Shown one piece after another: positions 9,972 to 20,968 of a stretch of DNA of 64,000 nt. This DNA comes from Lichenostomus cassidix (Eukaryota; Chordata; Aves; Passeriformes; Meliphagidae). The translations under genes and the position numbers were made by a program. Where the stretch lies: assembly GCA_008360975.2 (NCBI GenBank), contig CM039184.1, positions 69,915,056 to 69,979,055 on the forward strand, given 5' to 3'. The notes beneath the pieces were generated by a model, which was given only the letters and a program-made list of their open reading frames with translations, was not told the origin of the DNA and did no database searches. Within the stretch, counting starts at the first letter, position 1, and the number at the start of each line of letters is the position of its first letter.

Positions 9972-12533
9972 ATTTCCTGCTTTCTTTAAAAGCAAATCCC
10001 TGTTGTGCCAATGTTACATGGTCTATGAGAACTTAATAGCAATAGGCCAAAACTACTCTGTATACTCTAATTGAAGTATACTCTACTGGCTTTCTTGCTT
10101 AGGTGAAGAAACAACTTTCTGTTGAATTTATGCTCTGCAACTCAAATGAAAACCTGCACAAGGTGATAAATGCACACATATTTCTTCTAGCACTGCAGTG
10201 TATTGTTGAGGGCTAGACTTCACCCAGCCTTTAGTGTGTGACATGGGCAGGGAATGGGGAATCAAAATGTGTGCTGCCCACAGCTCACTCCTAAGCAGAG
10301 CCTGGCAGCACTGCAGCTGTCTGGGATGTCTTCTGGCTTTAAGGGATTAAAGACAGGTAAGGCCATGCCCTGCTTTTCTTTCACACAATCAGCAGGAGGT
10401 GAATCATTCAGTGTGTTTTCAGAAGCAGTAGGATGTGATGGGATACTTTGAAGCCATCCTTCCCATAGACAGTGTGAAGTGTTTACCTGCTCAGGGCCAA
10501 GCCTGGGACCCATTTTGTGGTCATCTGTCCCCCAGGTTTATGCTACAGAAAACATACCTTTTGACTGCAGGATCTTCTCTTATTTCAAATAGAATGTAAC
10601 ATCACTAAATGGACTAGAAGCCTAAAACAAGCTGTGATTGCTCTTAACACTAAAAAATGTTTAAGGTGCTTGCGATAGCTCCAGCAGGGCTATGGTCACC
10701 TTAGATGAAAAGAACATGCCCAGACACACAGGTGCTTTGTAGCTTTTATTAGACACAGAGTTCAAGGCTGAATGCTTTCACCTACCAGATGATACCCAGC
10801 ATAACTGTGTTCCTGTAAGGCCGCTGTTGCTTTTAAAAGAATTTGGGGTTTTTTTTCTGTGGTGGCCTCTAAACCTTAAAGCTCAGCTGTGGCACTTGAT
10901 TCAAAGTGCTGCCTAAGTTTGCAAGTGAGTCCATGGAAATCAACTGACCCTGCAGAGCAAAGTGCATTTAACAGAGAAAAAGGAAGCGTGATCCAGGCTT
11001 TCATCAAATGCTGCTCATGTGGAACATGGGCTGGGCTGTGTTTGTCTTTGTTTCACGTAACTGCCACTGACACCAGTAGAATTTCCAGGCACAGACCAGC
11101 TGGGTTATGAAACCTGAGCTCCAAATACACAGTGAAGTCCGAGGTTATTAGATGACCCATGTTGCAGACAGAATACAAGTTCAGTGTAAAATATTTATTG
11201 CTCCAGATTATCGTTGTAAGAGTAATAAAATGAAGCCATATTTGTAGGCTTCACAGTGATATATTTTTATGAGCTGAGAGCTGCTGCTTGTGTAAATTCA
11301 ATAGAGAAGCTGTTTGGACTTGTTTCAAATTTCTGTAGCTACAGGGGAAGAACATTTATTCCTTATTTCACTTGTTAAAAACAATGAAAAGCAAATCTTT
11401 TATCTGTTTACTAGAAAATGCAGCTTTAATGAAACTCACTACTTTTCTGAGTCTGGTTCTTTGACTTCTCTAGAGATGCACCCAGGTTGCCTAGACATTG
11501 AGGGAGAGGACTGACACCAATTATTTGTGGGTCCCTTTCAAAGGTACAGATGAAAACTGTTTACATAGATTCAGCTGAAATACTAACCCAAATGGTGTAG
11601 TCAAATGAGAGTATTTCAGCTGAAAACTGTTTTTTCTGGAGGTTGAAGGAAACAAAATAGTTTGTGAAATTCTACCTAGACGTTCCTGGTTTCTGGGATT
11701 GATTTTTTTCCCTAGGTTCTCAGGATCCTGGGGGCTGGCTGCATTTGTGGGGTCCCTAAATTATCCTGGCATCCCTGGTTGCAAGAGTCTCTCTCCATTA
11801 GGCAGGAATCCAGCCCTCAGAATTGTTAAAGGCTGAATGGTAGTTGGTAGAAACCTCGTTTGGGAATATCAAAATCATCACAAAAATGAAGTGACCCTTG
11901 TCTGCCTAATCTTCAGCAGTCTGCCTTTCATGGGTCTGTCCTGACTGAAAGGCAGCCACACTGGACTGGGTGAAAGAGCTTTTATTATATGCTTAGGGCT
12001 AATGTCATTCAGGGTTCCTTTATGGAACTTTGGGAAAGGAACCCAAACCCACAACTGCTTCATGCTCACTCTCTTAGGGTAACACTTCATCTTTTTGGCC
12101 TAATTCAGGCATTGCTCTGATTCTGACTGGAACCAATTTCAATATGGTTAAAGTTTTTAGAGGTGGTAATGCCCTCAAGTTGTGCACTGGCTGTATAAGA
12201 AAGCTGTTCCTGGGATCCTTGAATCTGGAGATGTCCCTGCATTCCTAGAAAAGCCAAACAAATGAGCCAGTTGTGTTCTCTCAGTGACAGAAAAGAAGGC
12301 TGATCCCAACTTCATCATTAAAAATAAAATATGACATGTTTGAATTTTCTTTTTATTAAATTACTAATTTAAAATAGTCTTATTGATTAAATAGGAAAAA
12401 AAAGAATATATAAAACCCATTTAGTACAAGAATAACCTGCAGCTTTTCCTGAAAAGTATCTTCCTCCCCTGCCATTGTCATTGCTTCTCTGTCCATCATA
12501 TGTCTCAGTTTGATAATTATAGCAAAAGGGGGA
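9972..12533. other. Intergenic or intronic DNA without a supported gene
   Basis: I see no domain-bearing frame. Frames such as 10254-10451 (plus) and 10262-10513 (minus) overlap on opposite strands and look like chance. No recognised repeat. Confidence 0.5.
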
Positions 12534-12600
12534 AAATTAATATTAATTCAAGGAATTCAGTGGGGAATTTTTTATTAAATTAATATTAATTCAAGGAATT
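12534..12600. repeat. Perfect 24-bp direct repeat in AT-rich DNA
   Basis: A 24-bp sequence containing AATTAATATTAATTCAAGG is present at 12534-12557 and again at 12577-12600, so the copies are offset by 43 bp. The core TTAATATTAA is self-complementary. It looks like a local tandem duplication with divergence in the spacer. Confidence 0.9.
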
Positions 12601-13555
12601 TTTTCTACAAAAAGGTTTTCAAAGGAAAAATGGCTTGTTTTGTATCTCACTCTGTATTTTCTTCCTTCCAATTTACTCTCCCTCAGTGGCAGAGATGTAA
12701 GATATATTGCATTGAATGTAAGAGAGGTTTCTCAAATAGCTGTTTGTCTATGAAGAGTAACCAGGTTGCTCCAAGAGAGTGTTTCATAAGATATGGCAGA
12801 TTTAAAATTCAGATGCCTTTTGAGGCTCTGGTGTCTTTGTGTATGCACCTTGAAACCTTTCATTCCACCAGCTGTTCTTCCATTACAGACAAGGTAGAAG
12901 CATCTCAGTTCACCCAGTTCAGGAGAAGAAGTCACCAGTGGCACAGACTCACCATGAGCCTTCCTCAGCAGCTACCAGAAAATAAAGGTATCTATGTCTG
13001 ACTAATGTAAATTTTATACCTCTTAACACAGTTATAGACCTACAGTTTGAAAAATTCCATACTAGACTAATTGTTTAATCTGCCTTTTATTTCAGTTTTC
13101 CACTCAAAGTAACTAATTTTGTCCTTACATTGCAGCAGAACCATAGTAAAGGAAGGGTGACAAATGAGGTAAACATACTCATGTTGTGAATTGCTGCTTC
13201 TGTTACCATTTCCCCTGAAGAGGAGGGGCTGAATTTCAGAGCTGTGGAATGAGCAGGAGGCAGCACAGCTCAGAGATGCTGGAAGGAGAAAACACAAGAA
13301 GAATGTGGGCATCAGGGGTGCTGAGAGACCAATACTTTTAGCAGAGGTAGGCCTTGAGTTATCCAAATCTTGCTATGATCCAAATTGTAGTTTTGAGAAT
13401 ACAAGCTTCCACCTTGTTCTAATTCATCCTTCTAATCCCAAAATGGGTTGATGAAGGGGACTATGTAATAAAGAAAATTACAATTTTATTTATCAGTCAT
13501 CTTTCTACAAATAATTTGGGTCTGGAACACCATCATTAACATGAATTCCTATGTA
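12601..13555. other. Unannotated spacer
   Basis: A 123-codon plus frame (12630-13001) and a 99-codon minus frame (13067-13366) occur but contain no recognisable domain. No repeat identified. Confidence 0.4.
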
Positions 13556-13640
13556 GATCATAGGACAGTTCAGGTTGAGAGGAATCTCACATAATCTAGT
13601 GCAGCCTGCCCAAAGCCAGAGCTTCCTCAACTTCCCCATT
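13556..13640 (-). mobile_element. Short CR1-like 3' end, antisense, degraded
   Basis: ATCATAGGACAGTTCAGGTT followed by GAGAGGAATCTCACATAATC and a CTAGTGCAGCCTGCCCAAAG phrase resembles the antisense 3' end of an older CR1 subfamily. Only about 85 bp can be aligned by eye. The right boundary is unclear. Confidence 0.6.
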
Positions 13641-15437
13641 CTTCACTAATTCTTGCAGGTTTTTTAGTTTGCATACAAGTATTTAGTCAGTGTAGATCTC
13701 TTGGGCAAACTGGGCTATGTCTACCTCAACTTATTTGGAATACTATCACCTCCCTGATTTCTGTGATTTCCTTTCCATTGACATTTTTTCAGGTACAGTG
13801 GCTTCTCAGCTGTAGCTTGACCTATTGCTTTACTAAAGGATCCCCATTTCCTATCGTCCTTTATTATAGCAACCATTTCGGTCACTCTATCCCATTAGTC
13901 TCTTTCATAAATCCCTGTTTGGATTTTTTTCAGCAGAAAAGTATTTTATACTTTAAATGATCATTGTTAAGACTGCTAAATTTTTACCCACAGAGCTAAA
14001 ACCTACTTCCATTTCCCACTCAAAGTCTGAGATTTTACAAAAAAAAAAAAAGGATTTAATTACATACTTCTGAGAAGAATATATTCTAGTATTTACAATT
14101 TCTAGGTTGCTGTTTCTGTCCATGTGGCCTGGTATGTAGTGTAGTGTATTTCATTATTAAAATGTGCCTGGCTAATATATACATATGTAAATAATTGTAC
14201 ATATAAATGTTTATATTTTATGTAAATGGCCATGTACTAGAAAGACATTTTTTTTACAGTAAAAAAATCTAGTTTTGTTTTTTTGTATATTTGTTTGAAA
14301 AGTTGTGGGAAAAGAAACATCCTGTTTGTGAGCACCAGCTCACACAATCTTTGTTCTAAATCAAATTAACACAAAAGTAAGCAGAAATGAGCTGGAGTTA
14401 ATTAAAATGTACTTTTAAGCAGTCTCACTATAAAAGCTAAAAATCCCCAAACCCTATTAATGAGGTGCAACTTGATTAGAAAGTTGCTTTAAACCCCTTG
14501 CCTGTTTTCAGTTCTCTGGGAGAGCAGCAGAAAGAATTGTTGAGTACCATTGTGCAGAACTCATTAATAAAGGAGTGCTAATGCACATTTGCCACCCTGG
14601 TAAGCTGTGTCTTATATAAGTCTGATTCAACTAGACAAATGACCTGTTTTTAAAAGGAGATGGAAACATTTGCAGTAAAACTGTGCTGTCAGATGTGCAG
14701 AGGGTGTATAGCTCCTACAGAAAAGACATTTATTCAAATTCTTTAGACACAGAAGGTCAAACAAGCCTAGTTAAAAGTCAAGAAAATAAAATCAGCATTT
14801 GTGCCTAAATCCTTGTCTCAGTGCATAGGTTAAATACCTGTTCTCTTGGGATGTCAGTGGTCTCTGGGCAGCATTGCTCAGTCAGGCCTGGAGTGGTGCA
14901 GCAGTAATCTGTGGTGACTACACAGCTGCTGTGCAGAGAGGGTGATCTGGTAGCTCAGGTGTGTGCCAGTTCTAGTTCTAGTGGAATTCAGCTCCTTAGA
15001 AATAAGTGCCTTTGTTATGAAATAACATAGAGGATAAACAGTGCCAGAGAAGAATAACAGGAGATAAAAAGCACCAGAGAAGATTCTGTATTTTTCTTGG
15101 CAGGGTGAATAGTCTCCCAGTACACATCTTTCAACACTGTCTTTGATAATAGAGGAAGAAACCAATTTAATGCATTAGTGATACCTGTAGACTTTAAAAC
15201 ATGCAAATATCTTGCAAATAGCATTGATAATTTATTCAAGCTTTTTATTCAAGCAGTTGCTTTACAGAATTTTTTTTCAACTTGACTACCAGTGTAACAT
15301 AATGGAACAACCTACAGCCTGGTTCTGGTCTTTTTTTCCAATGTAGTTCATCGACTGCAGTGAAATTATTTCCAACTTGCTCCACCAAGCCAAGATTTTC
15401 AAATGCAGATTTAAGAAACAGTTTTCCTTCTTATTTG
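13641..15437. other. AT-rich spacer with possible regulatory element
   Basis: No gene is supported. A poly-A run lies at about 14038-14051. Between about 14100 and 14600 there is a dense set of TAATTA/ATTAAT/TTAATT words and a TAATGCACATTTGC octamer-like word, in sequence that reads as less random than its surroundings. A homeobox-responsive conserved enhancer is possible but unproven. Confidence 0.35.
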
Positions 15438-15790
15438 TCACAAAATCATAGAATGCTTGAATTCAGAAGGCCCCTCTGGAGGTCACCTGGTCCACATGCC
15501 CTCCTCAAGCAGAGCCACTTACAGACAGCTTCCCAGGACTGTGTCCATACAACTTTTGAGTATCTGCAAAGATGGAGACTCCCCAGCCTCTCTGGGCAAC
15601 CTGTTCCAGTGCTCAGTCACCCTCACAGTAAAAAGTGTTTCCAGATGTTCAGAGGGAACTTCCTGTGTATCAATTTATCCTGTCACTGGGCACTGCTGGA
15701 AAGAACCTGGTTGTTTTCTTTTCACCCTCCCTTCAGGTGTAGTACTTTGACCTGTTGGCATCCCTTAGTAGGTACCTTGTAAGCACTTCC
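15438..15790 (-). mobile_element. CR1 LINE 3' end, antisense
   Basis: The element begins with AAAATCATAGAATGCTTGAA, which carries the inverted CR1 terminal word ATTCTATG. It continues with the antisense phrases CCTCTCTGGGCAACCTGTTC and GTCACCCTCACAGTAAAAAG. These are standard CR1 3'-UTR and ORF2-tail words. The plus-strand open frames here (15360-15782, 15457-15750) are antisense readings of the element and not genes. Length about 350 bp, 5'-truncated. Confidence 0.9.
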
Positions 15791-18700
15791 TTGTTTACTT
15801 TTAAGAAGAGGCATAGGAAAATGTTTTCAGCCATTTTGTGCTCAGTTTATGTTTTGCATCTACTGTCTTCCTCATGCTGAAATGTTGCTTGTATATCACA
15901 TCTTTAAACAATGCTGAGGAGAGCCAGAATTTCAGGTTTTGTTGAGTCATGCCACATCTAAGGAAGAGCAAAGGAAGTATTTTCTTATAACTTTCTGAAA
16001 AATGGAAAAATGACAAAGAAAAATAATGCAGTCCCTTTCTTCTATAAATAGCTACCAATCCTCCCATTTTCCATATTACACCCACACTGCAGAGGAGATA
16101 CCCAATATGTGATCTTCACATTTGTGGGGTTCTCCTTCAACTCCAGGCTCAAATATACTCATTCAGTTATGCAAGTTCATGACTGTATGAAATCAAACAA
16201 TTTAATATACCTTATTAGAATACCTTCAGAAATTGTGCTTAGGTAGATTGGATCCAAACAGAAGATGTCACCTTTTTCACTCTTATGGTTGCTTATGTTG
16301 GACAAGTTGAGCTGATTGCATGCCAGAGGATGAGGAGTGCTCCACCCACTTGTGGCTGTAGGCAGGCCCCCCAAAAGAGTGCAATGTGTTTTTTACCTGT
16401 GCACAAAGTGATATTCTCAGCTGCCTAAAAGATCCAGGCAATACAGCTTTGGGCATGTGGTGCAAGAGGAAAAGGAGTAGTTCAGCTCCAGTGCTCAAAG
16501 CAGAACAAAACTAATGTGAAACACATTTCAATGATCTCATTTATTGTCTGTGCCTCCTTAATTAGAATCAAGGAATGATGATGACCAGCTAGCACTTAAA
16601 TCTGTTTTTCTGAACTGATGATTCTTCAGTGAAGAGATATTCTTTTTCAGCTGTCTGTATTTGGCTTAGAGCTCTCCATCCCTATTTCCCAAGTTCCCAG
16701 TTCCTGTGCATTACTTTGAATACTAGTGGAAAAGCTTTCTGTGGTTTCTGCTAGTACCTGTATGAATGTATGCTACTGTTGAGTGATTATGAATTTGACC
16801 CAAAGGGAAGTGTCATGTGGCTTTTTAGGAATGCAGCATAAAAATGCAAGTATGTGAAGAGCTACAGTAGACAGTGCAATTTACTGAGAGGAGATGCCAC
16901 AGAATGTTATGAAGTACTCCAAGCTTAGTTTAATATTTCTTCTGTATTCTCCCACACAGTGTTCAGAACAAGTTAAGTGACATGAAGAATATTACACATT
17001 TTTTATAACAGATGGAGGACATCACTTTTATGGTTTTGAACAATTCATTAAAAGTTAGTTTCTGTTAAGATTCACCATGCTGTGATTTTTCTCACATCTT
17101 TTCTGTCTAGTCCATGCTGATCCTAATCTAAGTAAGGGACTGAGGGAGTCCTCTCAGTGGTCCACCAGCTGATGTCTAAACCACCGTCTCTTCAGCAGAG
17201 AAATAAGCAGAATTTGCAGAAGGAACATAAATTGTGCTCCCTCTGTGCTCAGTGCTGCCATTGATGCATGAAGGAGGAGACAGTCCACATCCATTCAGGG
17301 GCTGCAGAAATGTGATTTCATCCTCAACATTTCCCACATTATTGGACAGATTTGGCCATAATGGGTTAGTGCACATGTTTTTTAGACAATGAGAGTGGTC
17401 TCTGGAAGGACTTACCAAGGCTCTTTCAGGATTAGGAAGGACGGTTTGGTGCATGACAAGCTGGAGCACCACAGGATATGTGTGCCAGTCCAGGCAGTTT
17501 GTTTCTGCCTGGTCTCTTCCATTCAACCCTCTCCCTCCAGGGACTTGTCACTTTTCCCTGTGTAACCAGTCCTTTCTGCTATATCACCAGTTGTGTATCC
17601 ACAGCATGGTCAGAATGTTGTGCTGTGTACTTGGCATGACTTCTGCATGTTCACCCATGTAATGCTGGGTGCCTCAAGGCCCTTTACATGCCCTGCTACA
17701 TGAGTGGGGACAGCTCTGCTTCAGGATAGTGGAATGTGTGCTTTTGCAGAGAAACGAGAGGTGCACAAAAGCAGACACTGTTCACATGACTTTGCATGTG
17801 CCTGCAGACTGATGGGGACAGTGTGAGGCACCTGCAGTTTGGTCACAGGGTGGTGCACACAGGGATGAGCCACAGTGTAAAGGAGTTGCACACCTTCATG
17901 ACAGGTTTATTAGCATGAAAAGTTGGATACCCATGTTCTAGGTCACTCATGACATCTAATCTCCATGTTAGGGCATTCATGTGGTAACAATCCTTTCCTT
18001 GAAGAGTTGTCTGAGACTAGAGATACAACTGATGAAGAAGTGTTGTGATTTAGGACCAAAATGGCTATTCAGAAACTAAATGGATTGGATGCAAAAACAC
18101 TTTTATCACAGATGTAAGCCATTTTGCAAATTATGTGACTTGCCTGCCCCATGGGAAAGACAATGCAAAGGAGGAGTCAGGAAGGAGTCAAAGCAGAGGT
18201 TCCAGCTGTGCACATGGTCATGGGGCAGAACCATGAGGTCCCTTTCCATTCTTCAGTAGCTTTGAACATGAAACCTTATAGCACAGGGTAGAGAAAATTT
18301 TGGTCAGCCTCAACACCCAATAAGTCTCTGGTGCTGGTGCTTGCAATCAGCCCATCTCAAAGGCTTTCCACAAACACACAGTCACAATGCTTGACACATA
18401 TTTTACACTCAATGTACTCATCTGTTTCTAGAACTAAGTTACTCCATTATCCTATGGGATTAACTAAAGTTCATATGCTAACTGTGTTTGAAGTGTACCC
18501 TATTCCAATTGCCACAAGGAGCAACTTTTTAGGCTTGACTTATTTTGTGCTGAGTTTGGTGAATTGCTTCATTGTCAGATCCAAAGAAACGGTGCCAAAA
18601 TCTAATGCCCCTTAATACTTGCATTAAAACTCAGCTGTGGTATGTCTGCAAATGTTTCCCAGTTTATTATTTTTCTAATATATGATCTTACACATGCACC

Positions 18701-20052
18701 AGACATATTTGTAGCGCTATAAAGAAATACTGCTGGACAACTTGATTCAATTTACTCACTGATTTTATTTTCCTTGGACTTCAGTGGTATTTAGTTGTGT
18801 CTCTGCTGATCAGCTTGATGTTTAGCTCCATGCAGTGCTGTATTTTATCTTGGCTCCAAATATGTTCTCAAATTAACATGATGGTACAGATGGATTCTTG
18901 TCTCAGAGCCATATGATTGATTTCGTCTCTGATATTCTGCTCCATCAACATGCAAGGAATTAGTCCTGACATCAAAGGGCAATCTGTTTACGTTGGAAGT
19001 GCAAAATATTGCGCTAAGCAATGCAAAACAGATTAAAAAAGAGAATGGCACTGCCACTGCTTTTTTGAAACAAAACACAAACTTATTAGGAAAGCCATAC
19101 ACTCCCTTCTCTAAAGCAATTATCTTAAATGCTGAGAACATAAGAACATCTGTAATGAGTCAAACTGAAGGTCTGTTTGGACTGCTGTGCATGTACACTA
19201 GTGGCCAATTTAGGATGCTAGAGATATGAATGGGGCAAGCAGATGGTGATTTACTTCTCCTCTTGCAGCTTTTCCAAGACAAAAATTCTAGAGGATTTCC
19301 AGGAAGTGGACCAGCAATAATTATGGTAAATTTTCATGGGTTATAATTTCTCAACCACTCAGAACAGATTTTAAAATATTTTAGCAGTAACACATAGTAC
19401 AAAGCATTACCAAAAATTGCACTAGAACTTATAAATTAATACAGATTTCAGATATATGTTTTCAAATCAGAGAAATTTTGGCGGAAGGAATTGTTATCTT
19501 CCATTTTGATTTGGAACATAAATAGTGTTGAATTCATTTTGATTCAGAAGGTTGTCTTTCTTACTAGTCAATGTAAAGGATAAAAATAAATAACTAAACC
19601 TAATATAATTCTGACCTTGACACCTGCAGGCAAAAAGGGATTTTTTCACTTTTGAAACAGAAAAGATTTTATTTGATGACATAAATTACTTACACTCTTA
19701 CAATGCTATTTTTAATATAGTTTCTTTTGATTGATGTAAAATAATTATAATAAAAACATCCCTTGAAAAAATCCCTAACTAAAATGGTGAATGTGAACTA
19801 GACTGACAGAGAAAGAATACAGCAATAGGCTGGACAATGCATAATTCCTTTGGGTAATATATAACCCTCTGTCATGCCCATCACTTATTTTGCATTGAAG
19901 ATCTTCCTTTTGTGTTTTACATTCCTCACAAATAATAAATTATCTGTTTTAGTCAGCTCTTGGTGCTGAGTTGTTGATGAAAATTTTGTTTCAGAAGTAG
20001 AAAATGTTGTAAAGGGAAATATTTATTTAGTAGAAACAGTAGAATTAGCTTG
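15791..20052. other. Long spacer without a supported gene
   Basis: Open frames reach at most 116 codons (17176-17526 minus) and lack domains. I could not assign any mobile element. Base composition is typical of the rest of the window. Confidence 0.5.
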
Positions 20053-20450
20053 ACAGGCTGAGAGAGTTGAAGCTGTTCAGCCTTGACAAGAGAAGGTTTT
20101 GTGGACACCATTGTAGCACCTTCCAGTATCTGAAAGGGGCCATGAGAGAGCTGCTGAGGAAGATTTTATAAGGGCATGTAGTGATAGCACAAGGGGGAAT
20201 GGCTTTAAACTGTAAGAGTCTGGGTTCAGATTAGTTATTAGGAAGAAGTTCTTTACTGTGAGGGTGGTGAGGCACTGGCACAGGCTGCCCAGAGAAGCTG
20301 TGGATGCTCCATCCCTGGAAATGTTCAAGGCCAGGCTGGATGGAGCTTTGAGAAACCTGCTCTAGTGGAAGGTGTGTCTGTCCATGGCAGGGGGGTTGTA
20401 ATGAGATAATCTTTAAGGTTCCTTCCAATTCAAAACCTTCCAGGACAAAC
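20053..20450 (+). mobile_element. CR1 LINE 3' end, sense, first of a tandem pair
   Basis: Phrases in order are CTGTTCAGCCTTGACAAGAG, AGTTCTTTACTGTGAGGGTG, GGCACAGGCTGCCCAGAGAA and CCATCCCTGGAAATGTTCAA, the canonical CR1 ORF2 tail and 3' region read on the plus strand. It ends with AAGGTTCCTTCCAATTCAAA and appears to lack the final ATTCTATG repeats. Only about 80 bp separate it from a second CR1 in the same orientation. Confidence 0.92.
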
Positions 20451-20527
20451 TGAGTTTCTTTGCATGTATGGGCTCCAGCTTCCTTGAGAAGTTCACTCTG
20501 TCTTAGAGCTTTGGGGAAAGTGATTAG

Positions 20528-20968
20528 AGAGTGTCCAGAGGAGCTCCTTGAGGATGCTGAAGGGCCTTGAGGGGAAGCCTTGTGAGGAGCAGCTGAGGTC
20601 ACTTGGTCTGTTCAGCCTGGAAAAGAGGAGACTGAGGGGAGATCTCACTGTGGTCTTCAACATCCTCATGGGGGGAAGAGGAGGGGCAGATGCAGATCTC
20701 TTCACTCTCCTGACCAGTGACAGGACTCAAGGAAATGGCATGAAGCTGAGTCAGGGGAGGTTTAGTTTGGATATCAGGAAAAGGTTCTTCACCCAGAGGT
20801 GGCTGGGCACTGGAACAGCTCCCCAGGGAAATGGTCACAGCACCAAGCTTGACAGAGTTCCAGGAACCTTTGGACAATACTCTTGGGGATCTCCTGAGCA
20901 GGAACAGGAGTTAGACTTGATAATCCTAACGGATCTCCTCCAACTCAGCATATTCTATGATTCTCTAA
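20528..20968 (+). mobile_element. CR1 LINE 3' end, sense, second of a tandem pair
   Basis: The plus strand translates to LGLFSLEKRRLRGDL then GNGMKLSQGRFSLDIRKRFF, the conserved CR1 ORF2 C-terminus, within an open stretch at 20548-20994. The 3' end reads ATTCTATGATTCT, the diagnostic CR1 terminal repeat. The sequence differs clearly from the copy just upstream, so this is a separate insertion, probably of another subfamily, and not a local duplication. It is 5'-truncated and therefore inactive. Confidence 0.94.

Noticed and set aside
15360..15782. 140-codon plus-strand open frame
   Set aside because: It is largely the antisense reading of a CR1 element.
20231..20602. 123-codon minus-strand open frame
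   Set aside because: It is the antisense reading of CR1.
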